From an uncultured Actinomycetes bacterium (lineage in GTDB: Bacteria > Actinomycetota > Actinomycetes > Nanopelagicales > Nanopelagicaceae): a DNA stretch of 15,289 nucleotides. The notes under the pieces are model-generated. The model ran no database searches. It was not told where the DNA came from and saw nothing but the letters and a program-made list of their open reading frames with translations. The stretch is from the NCBI GenBank assembly GCA_903928395.1, contig CAIYQS010000141.1, forward strand, positions 1 through 15,289, read 5' to 3'. Below, one piece after another: positions 7,398 through 13,744 of the stretch (positions are counted from its first letter, which is position 1; every line of letters starts with the position of its first letter). The position numbers and the translations under genes were made by a program.

Positions 7398-7988
7398 ATG
7401 AAACCGAGCCGCCTGGAAGCTTTTAGCGATGGCGTCTTTGCCGTGGCAATCACTTTGTTGGTGTTCAATTTAAAAGTTCCAGCAATAGCCTCCGGGAATT
7501 TAGGGAAAGCGCTGGGCCATGATTGGCCCTCATATTTTGCTTACGTCATCAGTTTCCTTTCGATTGGAATTTGTTGGGTAAATCACCATTCAATCTTTGA
7601 TCGCGTAGCCATGGCCGACCGTGAACTCCTTTTTGCAAATCTTGGTTTACTGCTCGGAATAGTTTCAATTCCATTTTCAACTTCACTCGCTGCGACTTGG
7701 TATAACCAGGGATCAAACGCGAGGTGGGCGATCACTATTTATTGCGGGATTTGGGTCTATACCTCGGCGATGTTTATTCTCGTGATTCGCCACCTCATGT
7801 CGCATGAACATCTGTGTGCAGAAGTAAAGGGAGTGACTCTTAAATCGCTCTTGCGCAAAGGCTATTTGGGTATTTTTATCTACTTCGTGGCAACGATAGT
7901 TGCAGCTTTCCTACCAATTGAGGCCTTCATTATCTGTTTTATCCTTGCCTTTTATTACGTTGTGGGAGTCCAGCAAGAAGCGGTTTAA
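7398..7988 (+). CDS. TMEM175-like (DUF1211) membrane channel protein
   Basis: A 196-residue membrane protein with the TMEM175 hallmark at its start: RLEAFSDGVFAVAITLLVF, with R5, F9, S10 and D11 forming the RxxxFSD motif in the pore-lining first helix. Further helices lie at about 45-62, 78-98, 110-132 and 153-190, and the family NHH motif appears in WVNHHSIFDR. Bacterial members are tetrameric potassium-permeable channels of the plasma membrane. The ATG at 7398 was preferred over an in-frame start at 7305 because the protein then begins at the conserved motif and leaves a divergent promoter gap. Ion selectivity is inferred from the family. The role here is unknown. Confidence 0.88.
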   Translation: MKPSRLEAFSDGVFAVAITLLVFNLKVPAIASGNLGKALGHDWPSYFAYVISFLSIGICWVNHHSIFDRVAMADRELLFANLGLLLGIVSIPFSTSLAATWYNQGSNARWAITIYCGIWVYTSAMFILVIRHLMSHEHLCAEVKGVTLKSLLRKGYLGIFIYFVATIVAAFLPIEAFIICFILAFYYVVGVQQEAV

Positions 7989-8027
7989 CACATTGGGTTC
8001 CGCTACGCTTAAGTATGATTTTGAGAG

Positions 8028-8033
8028 GATAAT
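8028..8033 (+). promoter_or_regulatory. Leaderless -10 box (GATAAT)
   Basis: GATAAT is followed by exactly 6 nt and the GTG start at 8040, with no Shine-Dalgarno. It is the closest of the set to TATAAT. No -35 box is evident. Confidence 0.55.
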
Positions 8034-8039
8034 GACCGC

Positions 8040-8804
8040 GTGAAGAAGAACTTCTTAGAAAAGCTTCCAAAAGAGGCCCACAAGTACTCCCACGGGACGG
8101 TGGGCGTGATTGCTGGGAGCTCGGAATATTCCGGGGCCGCAGTTCTCTGCGTTGGAGGAGCTCGCCGCGGAGGTTCTGGTTATATAAATTACATTTATCA
8201 AGATGAGCTTTCGCGTAACTTAGTTTTGAGCGCGTATCCGGATGTCGTTGCTCGCAAATCAACAAAAGACATGATGGTGGATTGTTGGATTGTTGGACCC
8301 GGATCACCTGAGTTGGAGCGTAAGTTTTCCACCCCAACAAGTAAATATGCAGTTTTAGATTCTGATGCGATGCGATTTGCAAAAGATTTCAATTCCGAAT
8401 TTGTCGTCATCACCCCACATGAAGGAGAAGCCCGCAAACTTGGATTTGCCGTCGGCGATGGAGACTTTGGACGAAGGGCAAGTGCATTGGAAATGGCGCA
8501 AGCGCTCGGATGCGTTGTAGTACTTAAAGGTCACCGAACTGTGGTTGCCTCTCCAGAAGGCTTAGTTGTGGTAGATGAACTTGCGGGACCAGAGTTAGCA
8601 ACGGCAGGAACTGGCGATATTTTGACTGGTTTGATTGGATCAATGCTCGCGAGCTGGAAACCAAAAACTTTGAAGGATGTCGTCGTTGTGGTCTTTAAGG
8701 CAATTAGCGCACATGCACTCGCTGCCAAAGCCGCCTCTCAAGAACTGAATCCCATTACCTCCTCAGACATTCTTCAGTACTTACCCATCATTCTTAACCA
8801 ATAG
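8040..8804 (+). CDS. nnrD: ADP/ATP-dependent NAD(P)H-hydrate dehydratase
   Basis: A 254-residue member of the YjeF C-terminal (ribokinase-like) family, which repairs S-NADHX and S-NADPHX, the hydrated and inactive nicotinamide cofactors, using ADP or ATP. Visible family blocks are HGTVGVIAGSSEYSGAA (18-34), the glycine-rich ARRGGSGYI (41-49), GPGSP (86-90), TPHEGE (125-130), VLKGHRTVV (161-169) and ELATAGTGDILTG (185-197), where D193 is the expected catalytic residue. It is the stand-alone form without the NnrE epimerase domain, and no nnrE gene is in the window. The GTG start fits a leaderless transcript. Confidence 0.92.
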   Translation: MKKNFLEKLPKEAHKYSHGTVGVIAGSSEYSGAAVLCVGGARRGGSGYINYIYQDELSRNLVLSAYPDVVARKSTKDMMVDCWIVGPGSPELERKFSTPTSKYAVLDSDAMRFAKDFNSEFVVITPHEGEARKLGFAVGDGDFGRRASALEMAQALGCVVVLKGHRTVVASPEGLVVVDELAGPELATAGTGDILTGLIGSMLASWKPKTLKDVVVVVFKAISAHALAAKAASQELNPITSSDILQYLPIILNQ

Positions 8805-8805
8805 T

Positions 8806-8811
8806 TAGACT
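8806..8811 (+). promoter_or_regulatory. Leaderless -10 box (TAGACT) before a small ORF
   Basis: TAGACT begins 1 nt after the NnrD stop codon and is followed by 6 nt and an ATG at 8818, the same geometry as at other promoters in the window. It would give a transcript that begins with a 12-codon ORF. Confidence 0.5.
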
Positions 8812-8817
8812 GTATGC

Positions 8818-8856
8818 ATGACCAGCACATTCAAAAATAGCGGGAGGATTTTGTGA
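8818..8856 (+). CDS. Possible 12-codon leaderless leader ORF
   Basis: An ATG placed 6 nt after a TAGACT -10 box opens a reading frame for MTSTFKNSGRIL. Its TGA (8854-8856) overlaps the GTG start of the next gene (8853-8855) as GTGA. The Shine-Dalgarno of the next gene (GGGAGG, 8842-8847) lies inside the little ORF. This arrangement suits termination-reinitiation, with ribosomes loading at the leaderless ATG and feeding the downstream gene. It has no run of a single amino acid like a classic attenuation peptide. It could be chance, since 12 open codons are not rare. Confidence 0.35.
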   Translation: MTSTFKNSGRIL

Positions 8857-9071
8857 AGGCTAAGGTTATTTCTGCCATTATTTTCTCTCAGCTATTCCTA
8901 CTGAGTTCCACTGCCTGGGCGGACGATGGAACCGAAGTAATGAAGCCACACATTTCAGATGTTGGCGGAGACGACCATAGTCCGGGAGTAACATTTGTAA
9001 TTTTCTTAACGCTGGTACTTATCGGATTTGGAATTGGTTTTATAGTCGGACGACGAACCAGGCGCAAGTAA
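8853..9071 (+). CDS. Small signal-peptide/transmembrane protein of unknown function
   Basis: A 72-residue protein with an N-terminal signal peptide (about 1-23, likely cleaved after AWA), a short acidic and His-containing external segment (DDGTEVMKPHISDVGGDDHS), one transmembrane helix at about 46-66, and a basic tail RRTRRK. The mature protein would be a tiny membrane-anchored peptide of about 49 residues with its N-terminus outside. There is no LPXTG motif. GGGAGG lies 5 nt before the GTG start. It sits between NnrD and the dienelactone hydrolase, whose start follows after 1 nt, so it belongs to the same transcript. I do not recognise the family. Confidence 0.75.
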   Translation: MKAKVISAIIFSQLFLLSSTAWADDGTEVMKPHISDVGGDDHSPGVTFVIFLTLVLIGFGIGFIVGRRTRRK

Positions 9072-9072
9072 A

Positions 9073-9759
9073 GTGGGAATGCACTTAATTTACAATCACA
9101 ACGGACAGACTGGCGAAGGGTACTTAGCTCTTCCAGAGAACGAGAGTGGTCCTGCCGTTATCGTGATTCAAGAGTGGTGGGGTTTGGTTGGGCACATTAA
9201 AGATGTCGTGGATCGCTTTGCCGCAGCAGGTTTTGTCGCGTTCGCTCCAGATCTTTACCATGGTCAAGCTGCAGCGGAGCCGGATACTGCTAAGAAACTA
9301 ATGATGGAACTTGAATTAAATGCTGCCGGCAAAGAGATCGTTAACGCCGCTGATTATTTATTATCACTTCCTGAAACGTCTACCAAGCACGTTGGCGTCG
9401 TAGGTTTTTGCATGGGTGGAAGTTTGGCTATTTGGAGTGGGACGCTCTCTCCCCAAATATCAGCAACGGTAGGTTTTTACCCAGGGTCATCGTGGGAGCG
9501 TCATGCACCCATTTGGGCCAATTACGCGGGCAAGGCAGCTGTGATTCATGCCGCTGAGGGCGATGGAACATCGGCAGCTCCAGGAATTCAAGAAGCACTT
9601 CAAGAAATTAAGAACGCTGGAGGAACGTCCCTCGCGTATGACTACCCAGATACTAAACATGCATTTTTTAACGATGATCGCCCAGAAGTATTTGCACCGC
9701 TGGCGGCGGCATTGGCGTGGGAGCGAACTCTAGAATTTTTCTTCAACTCTTTAAAGTAA
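9073..9759 (+). CDS. Dienelactone hydrolase family protein
   Basis: A 228-residue alpha/beta hydrolase of the carboxymethylenebutenolidase type. The nucleophile is a cysteine, C113 in GFCMGG, as in true dienelactone hydrolases. The structural glutamate is in VIQEWWGL, which positions the thiol, and the rest of the triad is supplied by Asp in AAEGDG and His in YPDTKHAFFND. The family opens dienelactone rings in chlorocatechol breakdown, but most genomic members act on other esters and no aromatic-degradation gene is nearby, so the substrate is open. The start may be the GTG at 9073 or the ATG two codons on at 9079. Either lies directly after the stop of the small membrane protein gene, suggesting coupled translation. 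Confidence 0.9.
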   Translation: MGMHLIYNHNGQTGEGYLALPENESGPAVIVIQEWWGLVGHIKDVVDRFAAAGFVAFAPDLYHGQAAAEPDTAKKLMMELELNAAGKEIVNAADYLLSLPETSTKHVGVVGFCMGGSLAIWSGTLSPQISATVGFYPGSSWERHAPIWANYAGKAAVIHAAEGDGTSAAPGIQEALQEIKNAGGTSLAYDYPDTKHAFFNDDRPEVFAPLAAALAWERTLEFFFNSLK

Positions 9760-9764
9760 TCCGC

Positions 9765-9770
9765 TAAGTT
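9765..9770 (+). promoter_or_regulatory. Leaderless promoter (TAAGTT) for the oxidoreductase gene
   Basis: TAAGTT is followed by 6 nt and the ATG at 9777. TTCAAC (9742-9747) lies 17 nt upstream as a plausible -35 inside the end of the preceding gene. GGAG occurs 2 nt before the ATG, too close for a normal Shine-Dalgarno. Confidence 0.5.
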
Positions 9771-9776
9771 GGAGTA

Positions 9777-10847
9777 ATGACCACTTTTGCAATCGTAGGT
9801 GGTGGATGGCGGAGTGAGTTCTACATTCGTTTAGGACAACTTCTTCCAGAGAAATTTGAACTCATCGGTGTCGTTGCGCGGAACTCTGATCGCGCCGCCG
9901 AACTGCAAGCCGATTTCGGAATCTCCATCTTTGAGTCAACTGAAGCACTCCTACAATTTTCCAAGCCAGATTTTGTTGTAGTAGCAGTATCGTGGGTTTC
10001 AAACCCTGGTGTTGTCAAAGAGATTACATCTTTGGGCATTCCTGTTTTATGTGAGACACCGCCTGCTCCTGACGTTCCGGCGCTTCGCGACTTATGGTTG
10101 GCAGTAGGTAAAAGCGAACTAGTCCAAGTTGCCGAACAGTATTTATATCTACCAGGACATGCCGCTCGCTTAGCCGCTGTGAAAGCTGGAGAAATTGGTA
10201 TCCCAACTTCGGTTGAGGTTTCATCAACTCATGGGTATCACGCTGTCTCATTAATGCGCGGTTATCTAGGCGTTGGTTTCGAGCCCGCCACTATTTCTGC
10301 GCAAGATTTTGTAGCCCCGCTTATTGATCCACTTCATCGAGGTGGTTGGAACGAAGCGCTGGACGCCATTAATCGCACCACCACTATTGGAACTATAAAT
10401 TTCGGGAATGGAAAGTCTGGGGTCTACAACTTCGTTGAGAACCAGTGGCATAACCAGCTTCGACACCGCAGGATTGTAATTCGCGGCAGCGCTGGTGAGA
10501 TTGTGGACAACGAGTTGATTGCATTGGTGGATGGACCGGCAATCGTAGGATCTGAATTTCGTCGGTATCAACTTGGGTACGATCTCAATCTTGATGGTTT
10601 TGATACTGAGCACATTTCCTTGAACGGAAATGTCTTGTATAAGAATCCTTTTGTTGGTTTGCGACTGATGGACGAAGAGATCGCCATTGGAACCATAATG
10701 GTTGAAATGGCGCAATGGATTGCAGGGAAAGGTGCAGCGCCGTATCCGCTCCGCGAGGCGGCACAGGATCAACTCATCTCCCTGGCAATTAACGAATCTG
10801 CACTTTCTGGAAAAGTGGTACAAACTCCGCGCGAAATCTGGGCTTAG
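9777..10847 (+). CDS. Gfo/Idh/MocA family oxidoreductase lacking the catalytic lysine
   Basis: A 356-residue protein with an N-terminal Rossmann fold (TTFAIVGGGWRSEFY, a modified glycine-rich loop) and a C-terminal beta-sheet domain from about residue 125, the layout of Gfo/Idh/MocA sugar and inositol dehydrogenases. The usual EKP motif after strand 4 reads CETPPAPD (residues 92-99), so the lysine normally acting in catalysis or substrate binding is threonine (T94). The usual second motif with a catalytic His is not obvious; GYHAVSLMRG (around residue 154) is the nearest candidate. The protein may use another chemistry or only bind ligand. It probably has its own leaderless promoter. A short inverted repeat follows the stop. 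Confidence 0.85.
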   Translation: MTTFAIVGGGWRSEFYIRLGQLLPEKFELIGVVARNSDRAAELQADFGISIFESTEALLQFSKPDFVVVAVSWVSNPGVVKEITSLGIPVLCETPPAPDVPALRDLWLAVGKSELVQVAEQYLYLPGHAARLAAVKAGEIGIPTSVEVSSTHGYHAVSLMRGYLGVGFEPATISAQDFVAPLIDPLHRGGWNEALDAINRTTTIGTINFGNGKSGVYNFVENQWHNQLRHRRIVIRGSAGEIVDNELIALVDGPAIVGSEFRRYQLGYDLNLDGFDTEHISLNGNVLYKNPFVGLRLMDEEIAIGTIMVEMAQWIAGKGAAPYPLREAAQDQLISLAINESALSGKVVQTPREIWA

Positions 10848-10852
10848 TAGGG

Positions 10853-10873
10853 GCAGCCCCCTTGGACGGCTGC
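10853..10873 (+). terminator. Weak hairpin after the oxidoreductase gene
   Basis: GCAGCC (10853-10858) and GGCTGC (10868-10873) pair over 6 bp with a 9-nt loop, starting 5 nt after the stop. A competing GGGG/CCCC pairing overlaps it. There is no T-run, so this is a low-confidence terminator. Confidence 0.3.
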
Positions 10874-10894
10874 TCATTAGCACGGAAGATGCCC

Positions 10895-10900
10895 TATTCT
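10895..10900 (+). promoter_or_regulatory. Leaderless -10 box (TATTCT) for the SIMPL gene
   Basis: TATTCT is followed by 6 nt and the ATG at 10907. No Shine-Dalgarno and no clear -35 are present. The box lies in the 59-bp gap after the oxidoreductase gene. Confidence 0.55.
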
Positions 10901-10906
10901 TAAAGC

Positions 10907-11659
10907 ATGAACGGAACCGTAAAACCTCGTCGCTCGCTCGCCAAATCCATAAGCATGATCTTTGCAGCTCTCATATTGGCACTCGGGACTGGTTATGGAC
11001 TTAGTTTGGTTGGTCAGGGACTCGCGGCTCGCGCGGGTAACTCCGTAACTGTCACCGGCCAAGCCCGGACAAGTGCCACGGCCGACAACGCGGTTTGGAC
11101 TCTTAATGCACAAGAGAGTTCCACTTTTGTTGCTAATGCAGTTACAAAAGTCGAAGCGAGCGTGGCTGCGCTCACCAAGTATTTAACTAAAGGCGGAATC
11201 CCGGCCTCGGCTATTCAATCCGGAGCTGTGACAACAAATGCCATCGGAGAATATATAAACGGCAATCCGACTGGGCGCGTACTTTCCTATCAAGCGAGTC
11301 AGAGTGTCACCGTGCGATCTGCTGATGTGAATTTAGTTAATTCACTAAGCAATGGGATCGGTACCTTGCTCCAAACTGGTGTCAATATTAATAATTACGG
11401 TCCACAATTTTACGTTTCTAATCTTGCGACCTTGCGTCCAACGCTTCTTGCACAGGCAATGGTTGATGCAAAAGCGCGTGGAATTTCAATGACAAAAGCT
11501 GTTGGTTCAAAACTAGGGAGCGTCATTGCGGTATCGAGTGGTCCAGTGCAGGTCACCTCGCCTGATTCGGTTGATACTTCGGGTGGTGGACTCTACGACA
11601 CGACTACAATTCCAAAGACTGTAACTGTGACAGTATCGGTTAGTTTTAAAGTTAATTAG
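10907..11659 (+). CDS. SIMPL (DUF541) domain protein, membrane-anchored or secreted
   Basis: A 250-residue exported protein. A basic N-terminus (KPRRSLAKS) and a hydrophobic stretch at about 16-36 form a signal anchor or signal peptide. The rest is a SIMPL domain that starts, as usual, with NSVTVTGQARTSATADNAVW and ends with KTVTVTVSVSFKVN. The central block with ALTKYLTKGGIPASAIQSGAV is the helix-strand unit in which paired elements are expressed and compared in this family. Bacterial homologues (BP26 of Brucella, YggE) form ring-shaped oligomers in the envelope and have been linked to stress protection; the molecular function is not settled. The 3' end overlaps the convergent pirin gene by 8 bp inside a small palindrome. 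Confidence 0.88.
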   Translation: MNGTVKPRRSLAKSISMIFAALILALGTGYGLSLVGQGLAARAGNSVTVTGQARTSATADNAVWTLNAQESSTFVANAVTKVEASVAALTKYLTKGGIPASAIQSGAVTTNAIGEYINGNPTGRVLSYQASQSVTVRSADVNLVNSLSNGIGTLLQTGVNINNYGPQFYVSNLATLRPTLLAQAMVDAKARGISMTKAVGSKLGSVIAVSSGPVQVTSPDSVDTSGGGLYDTTTIPKTVTVTVSVSFKVN

Positions 11660-12554
11660 CCGCGGGGCTAATATTCCCGCGCGGATTTAAGTGCACGTTT
11701 GGCAAGGGTGGAGCAGGAATCCTGCCGTGGATTTGATCGTCAAAATCAGGGAACCGATTAGCACGGTTATTCCAATCAGTCCGCATTTCGACAATTTCCT
11801 CGTGCGATCTTCCAATGAAATTCCACCACATAACTATTTCCTCTTGAAACGGCGCACCACCCAACAGAACCAGTTTGGCGCCATTTGTTGAACTCATGTG
11901 AGCGCTCTGGGATCCAGCCGACATGTAATCCAAATGATGTAGCGGAAGCTCCTCTTGATTGATGGCAAGATCACCACTTATTAACAGTGCGCCGTATTCG
12001 AAATCGCTTCGTAGTGGAATCTCAACAAGCGAACCTGGTGCAATCTCTAATTCGACTCCCACTAATTCAGTAAATACTCGTGCGGGGGATTGAAGCCCCA
12101 TAAATTCTCCAATAATTAATTTGCCTGAAAATTTACCGGCGTTGAAAGTTGGAAGTTGTGCGTAATGATCAAACATAGGTGCACATTCGCGAACACTGTT
12201 CGGAAGCACCGTCCACAATTGGACTCCGTGCATGACTGCAGCCGAACGAAGCGAGAGCTCGGAATGAGCTACACCGTTACCAGCGGTCATCAAATTGAGC
12301 TCCCCAGGTTTAATAATTTGAACGCTACCAAGTGAATCTCGGTGTTCAACTTCTCCCTTAAAGAGCCAGCTAACGGTCTGCAAACCGACATGCGGGTGGG
12401 CAGCAACGCTCATCGCATTCTCTTGATCTGTAGGACCATAGTGATCCACGAAGCACCAGGCTCCGATAGTTCGGATATATCGGTGAGGTAACGTGCGCTG
12501 AATATCGATTCCGTTGCGCGTAGTTAACTTAACTATTCTGGGTGCGAGGATCAT
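11652..12554 (-). CDS. Pirin family protein
   Basis: A 300-residue bicupin of the pirin family. The four metal ligands are present in the N-terminal cupin: H53 and H55 in AAHPHVGLQTVSWLF, H97 and E99 in AGNGVAHSEL, equivalent to His56, His58, His101 and Glu103 of human pirin. The C-terminal half is a degenerate second cupin. Bacterial pirins are iron proteins, some with quercetin 2,3-dioxygenase activity in vitro; the physiological substrate is generally unknown. It starts 4 nt after the stop of the YbaK-type gene with no Shine-Dalgarno, so the two form an operon. Its stop codon overlaps the end of the convergent SIMPL gene. Confidence 0.92.
   Translation of the reverse strand: MILAPRIVKLTTRNGIDIQRTLPHRYIRTIGAWCFVDHYGPTDQENAMSVAAHPHVGLQTVSWLFKGEVEHRDSLGSVQIIKPGELNLMTAGNGVAHSELSLRSAAVMHGVQLWTVLPNSVRECAPMFDHYAQLPTFNAGKFSGKLIIGEFMGLQSPARVFTELVGVELEIAPGSLVEIPLRSDFEYGALLISGDLAINQEELPLHHLDYMSAGSQSAHMSSTNGAKLVLLGGAPFQEEIVMWWNFIGRSHEEIVEMRTDWNNRANRFPDFDDQIHGRIPAPPLPNVHLNPRGNISPAAN
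11655..11672. terminator. Palindrome at overlapping convergent gene ends
   Basis: ATTAGCC and GGCTAAT pair over 7 bp around a GCGG tetraloop. The left arm contains the stop codon of the plus-strand SIMPL gene, and the palindrome lies beside the minus-strand pirin stop (11652-11654). It could stop transcription from both sides, though there is no T-run. Confidence 0.45.
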
Positions 12555-12558
12555 GGAG

Positions 12559-13065
12559 TTATGTTCCCACGACCATCGGGGTAGCCCCAGTTTGCTCTTT
12601 TAATTCACTGAATGTGGTTGGAAAGACGGCGTGTGGATGCCCCGCTGCCGCCCAAATAACTTCGAATGCGTCCAGCGCGAGATCTATCAAGATCACTGGC
12701 TCTGGGTTGGAAAGGGTCCCGTCATCGTGCCAACCGAAAGGACTCACGCCTCCGATACTGATTCCAGAAGCAGATTTAACAAAGTCTGCATCTGCGCGAT
12801 GCAGTTTTTCAACGCCGAGTTCACGCGCCACTAAGTGGGTGTCTACCCGATGGGCACCAGAAGTGATTACGAGGAGTGGGCGACCATCTGGAAGTTTAAA
12901 AACGATCGATGAAGCGATCTGTCCCACCTCTATTCCTAGAGCAGAGGCAGCTTCGGCGGCAGATCTAGCGCTGTCGCTCAAAATCCTCACTTGTCCAGCC
13001 ATATTTCTAAGGTGCATTTCGGCGATAATCCGCTTGACCGAAGCGTTCTTAAGGACGTCTTCCAT
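12559..13065 (-). CDS. YbaK/ProX-type aminoacyl-tRNA deacylase
   Basis: A 168-residue single-domain protein of the YbaK/INS superfamily, which hydrolyses mischarged tRNA in trans (Cys- or Ala-tRNA(Pro) and related species). Visible blocks are the helix EAASALGIEVGQIASSIVFK, the strand PLLVITSGAHRVD, the VKSASG turn that precedes the family motif GGVSPFGW, and the strand PEPVILIDLAL. The length fits the free-standing form. Which mischarged tRNA it clears cannot be decided, as YbaK, ProX and Ala-X variants differ at only a few pocket residues. The gene probably has a leaderless transcript (TACAAT, 6 nt, ATG) and heads an operon with pirin. Confidence 0.9.
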   Translation of the reverse strand: MEDVLKNASVKRIIAEMHLRNMAGQVRILSDSARSAAEAASALGIEVGQIASSIVFKLPDGRPLLVITSGAHRVDTHLVARELGVEKLHRADADFVKSASGISIGGVSPFGWHDDGTLSNPEPVILIDLALDAFEVIWAAAGHPHAVFPTTFSELKEQTGATPMVVGT

Positions 13066-13071
13066 ACTTGA

Positions 13072-13077
13072 ATTGTA
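13072..13077 (-). promoter_or_regulatory. Leaderless -10 box (TACAAT) for the YbaK-type gene
   Basis: Read on the minus strand, TACAAT is followed by 6 nt and the ATG at 13065. It lies in the 34-bp gap to the divergent PaiB-type gene, so its upstream elements must overlap that gene's 5' end. Confidence 0.6.
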
Positions 13078-13087
13078 AGTGGAATGG

Positions 13088-13093
13088 GATACT
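13088..13093 (+). promoter_or_regulatory. Leaderless -10 box (GATACT) for the PaiB-type gene
   Basis: GATACT is followed by 6 nt and the ATG at 13100. It is 10 bp from the opposing -10 box, so the two promoters are nearly back to back and RNA polymerase could hardly occupy both at once. Confidence 0.5.
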
Positions 13094-13099
13094 TAGATC

Positions 13100-13744
13100 A
13101 TGTATATCCCACACCAAAATAGGGTTGAAGACTGGGATGAAATTCAGCGGTTTGTTGCTTCAGTTCGCGCCGCTGATTTGGTGACGGTTGATTCTGAAGG
13201 TCTACCAATAGCAACCTTGATGCCCATGGTCTGGCAGGTTGATAACCCGCAATCAGGTGCTTATGGGAAACTAATAATGCATATGGCGCGCGCCAACCCA
13301 CAGTGGAAAGAGATATCACCTGGAACTCAAGGGCTTGCGATCCTGCATGGAGCGCAGGCCTATATTTCTCCGACTAACTATGAAAACAAGTACACGGATC
13401 ACAAGGTCGTACCTACCTGGAACTACCAATCTGTTCATTTAAGCGGAACCGTTGAAATAAGTGAAGACACCGAACTACTACGCAAAATAGTTACAGACCT
13501 AACACATGCTCATGAGTCAACGCGTCAACTTCCTTGGAGAGTTGAAGAATCCGATCCTCACTATTTTGAACTGCAATTAAAGGGAATCATCGCAGTGATT
13601 TTGCATGTAACCAAGGTTGAAGCTAAATCAAAACTTAGCCAAAATAAATCGCAAGAAGACCGAATAAGAATTGTTGAGGATTTATTTACTTCTGGAATCC
13701 CTGGTGAAGATGTTGTTGCTGTAGAGATGCAGCGCGAGTTATAG
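13100..13744 (+). CDS. PaiB-type FMN-binding protein
   Basis: A 214-residue protein close in length to Bacillus PaiB (about 207). Conserved family blocks are the N-terminal MYIPHQNRVED, the split-barrel flavin fold with LVTVDSEGLPIATLMPMVW, YGKLIMHMARANPQW (about 56-70), ILHGAQAYISPTNY, VVPTWNYQSVHLSGTVE (about 109-125), and the C-terminal KSKLSQNKSQEDR. The family forms FMN-binding dimers and is annotated as a transcriptional regulator after the B. subtilis PaiA/PaiB pair, although direct DNA binding is poorly established and no PaiA acetyltransferase is in the window. Its 3' end overlaps the convergent dehydrogenase gene by 6 bp. Confidence 0.92.
   Translation: MYIPHQNRVEDWDEIQRFVASVRAADLVTVDSEGLPIATLMPMVWQVDNPQSGAYGKLIMHMARANPQWKEISPGTQGLAILHGAQAYISPTNYENKYTDHKVVPTWNYQSVHLSGTVEISEDTELLRKIVTDLTHAHESTRQLPWRVEESDPHYFELQLKGIIAVILHVTKVEAKSKLSQNKSQEDRIRIVEDLFTSGIPGEDVVAVEMQREL

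Noticed and set aside
7337..7468. An N-terminal extension of the ABC ATPase to an ATG at 7468.
   Set aside because: It would overlap the start of the divergent TMEM175-like gene, has no family similarity, and a well-placed GGGGG ribosome binding site supports the GTG at 7336.
10266..10883. A 205-codon minus-strand ORF opposite the Gfo/Idh/MocA gene.
   Set aside because: The protein is basic, Cys/Arg/Ser-rich and without recognisable structure, while the plus-strand frame is a complete family member.
12542..13078. A 178-codon plus-strand ORF opposite the YbaK-type gene.
   Set aside because: The minus-strand frame has clear YbaK motifs and a promoter; the plus-strand product is low-complexity (Ala/Ser/Arg/Thr) and matches nothing.
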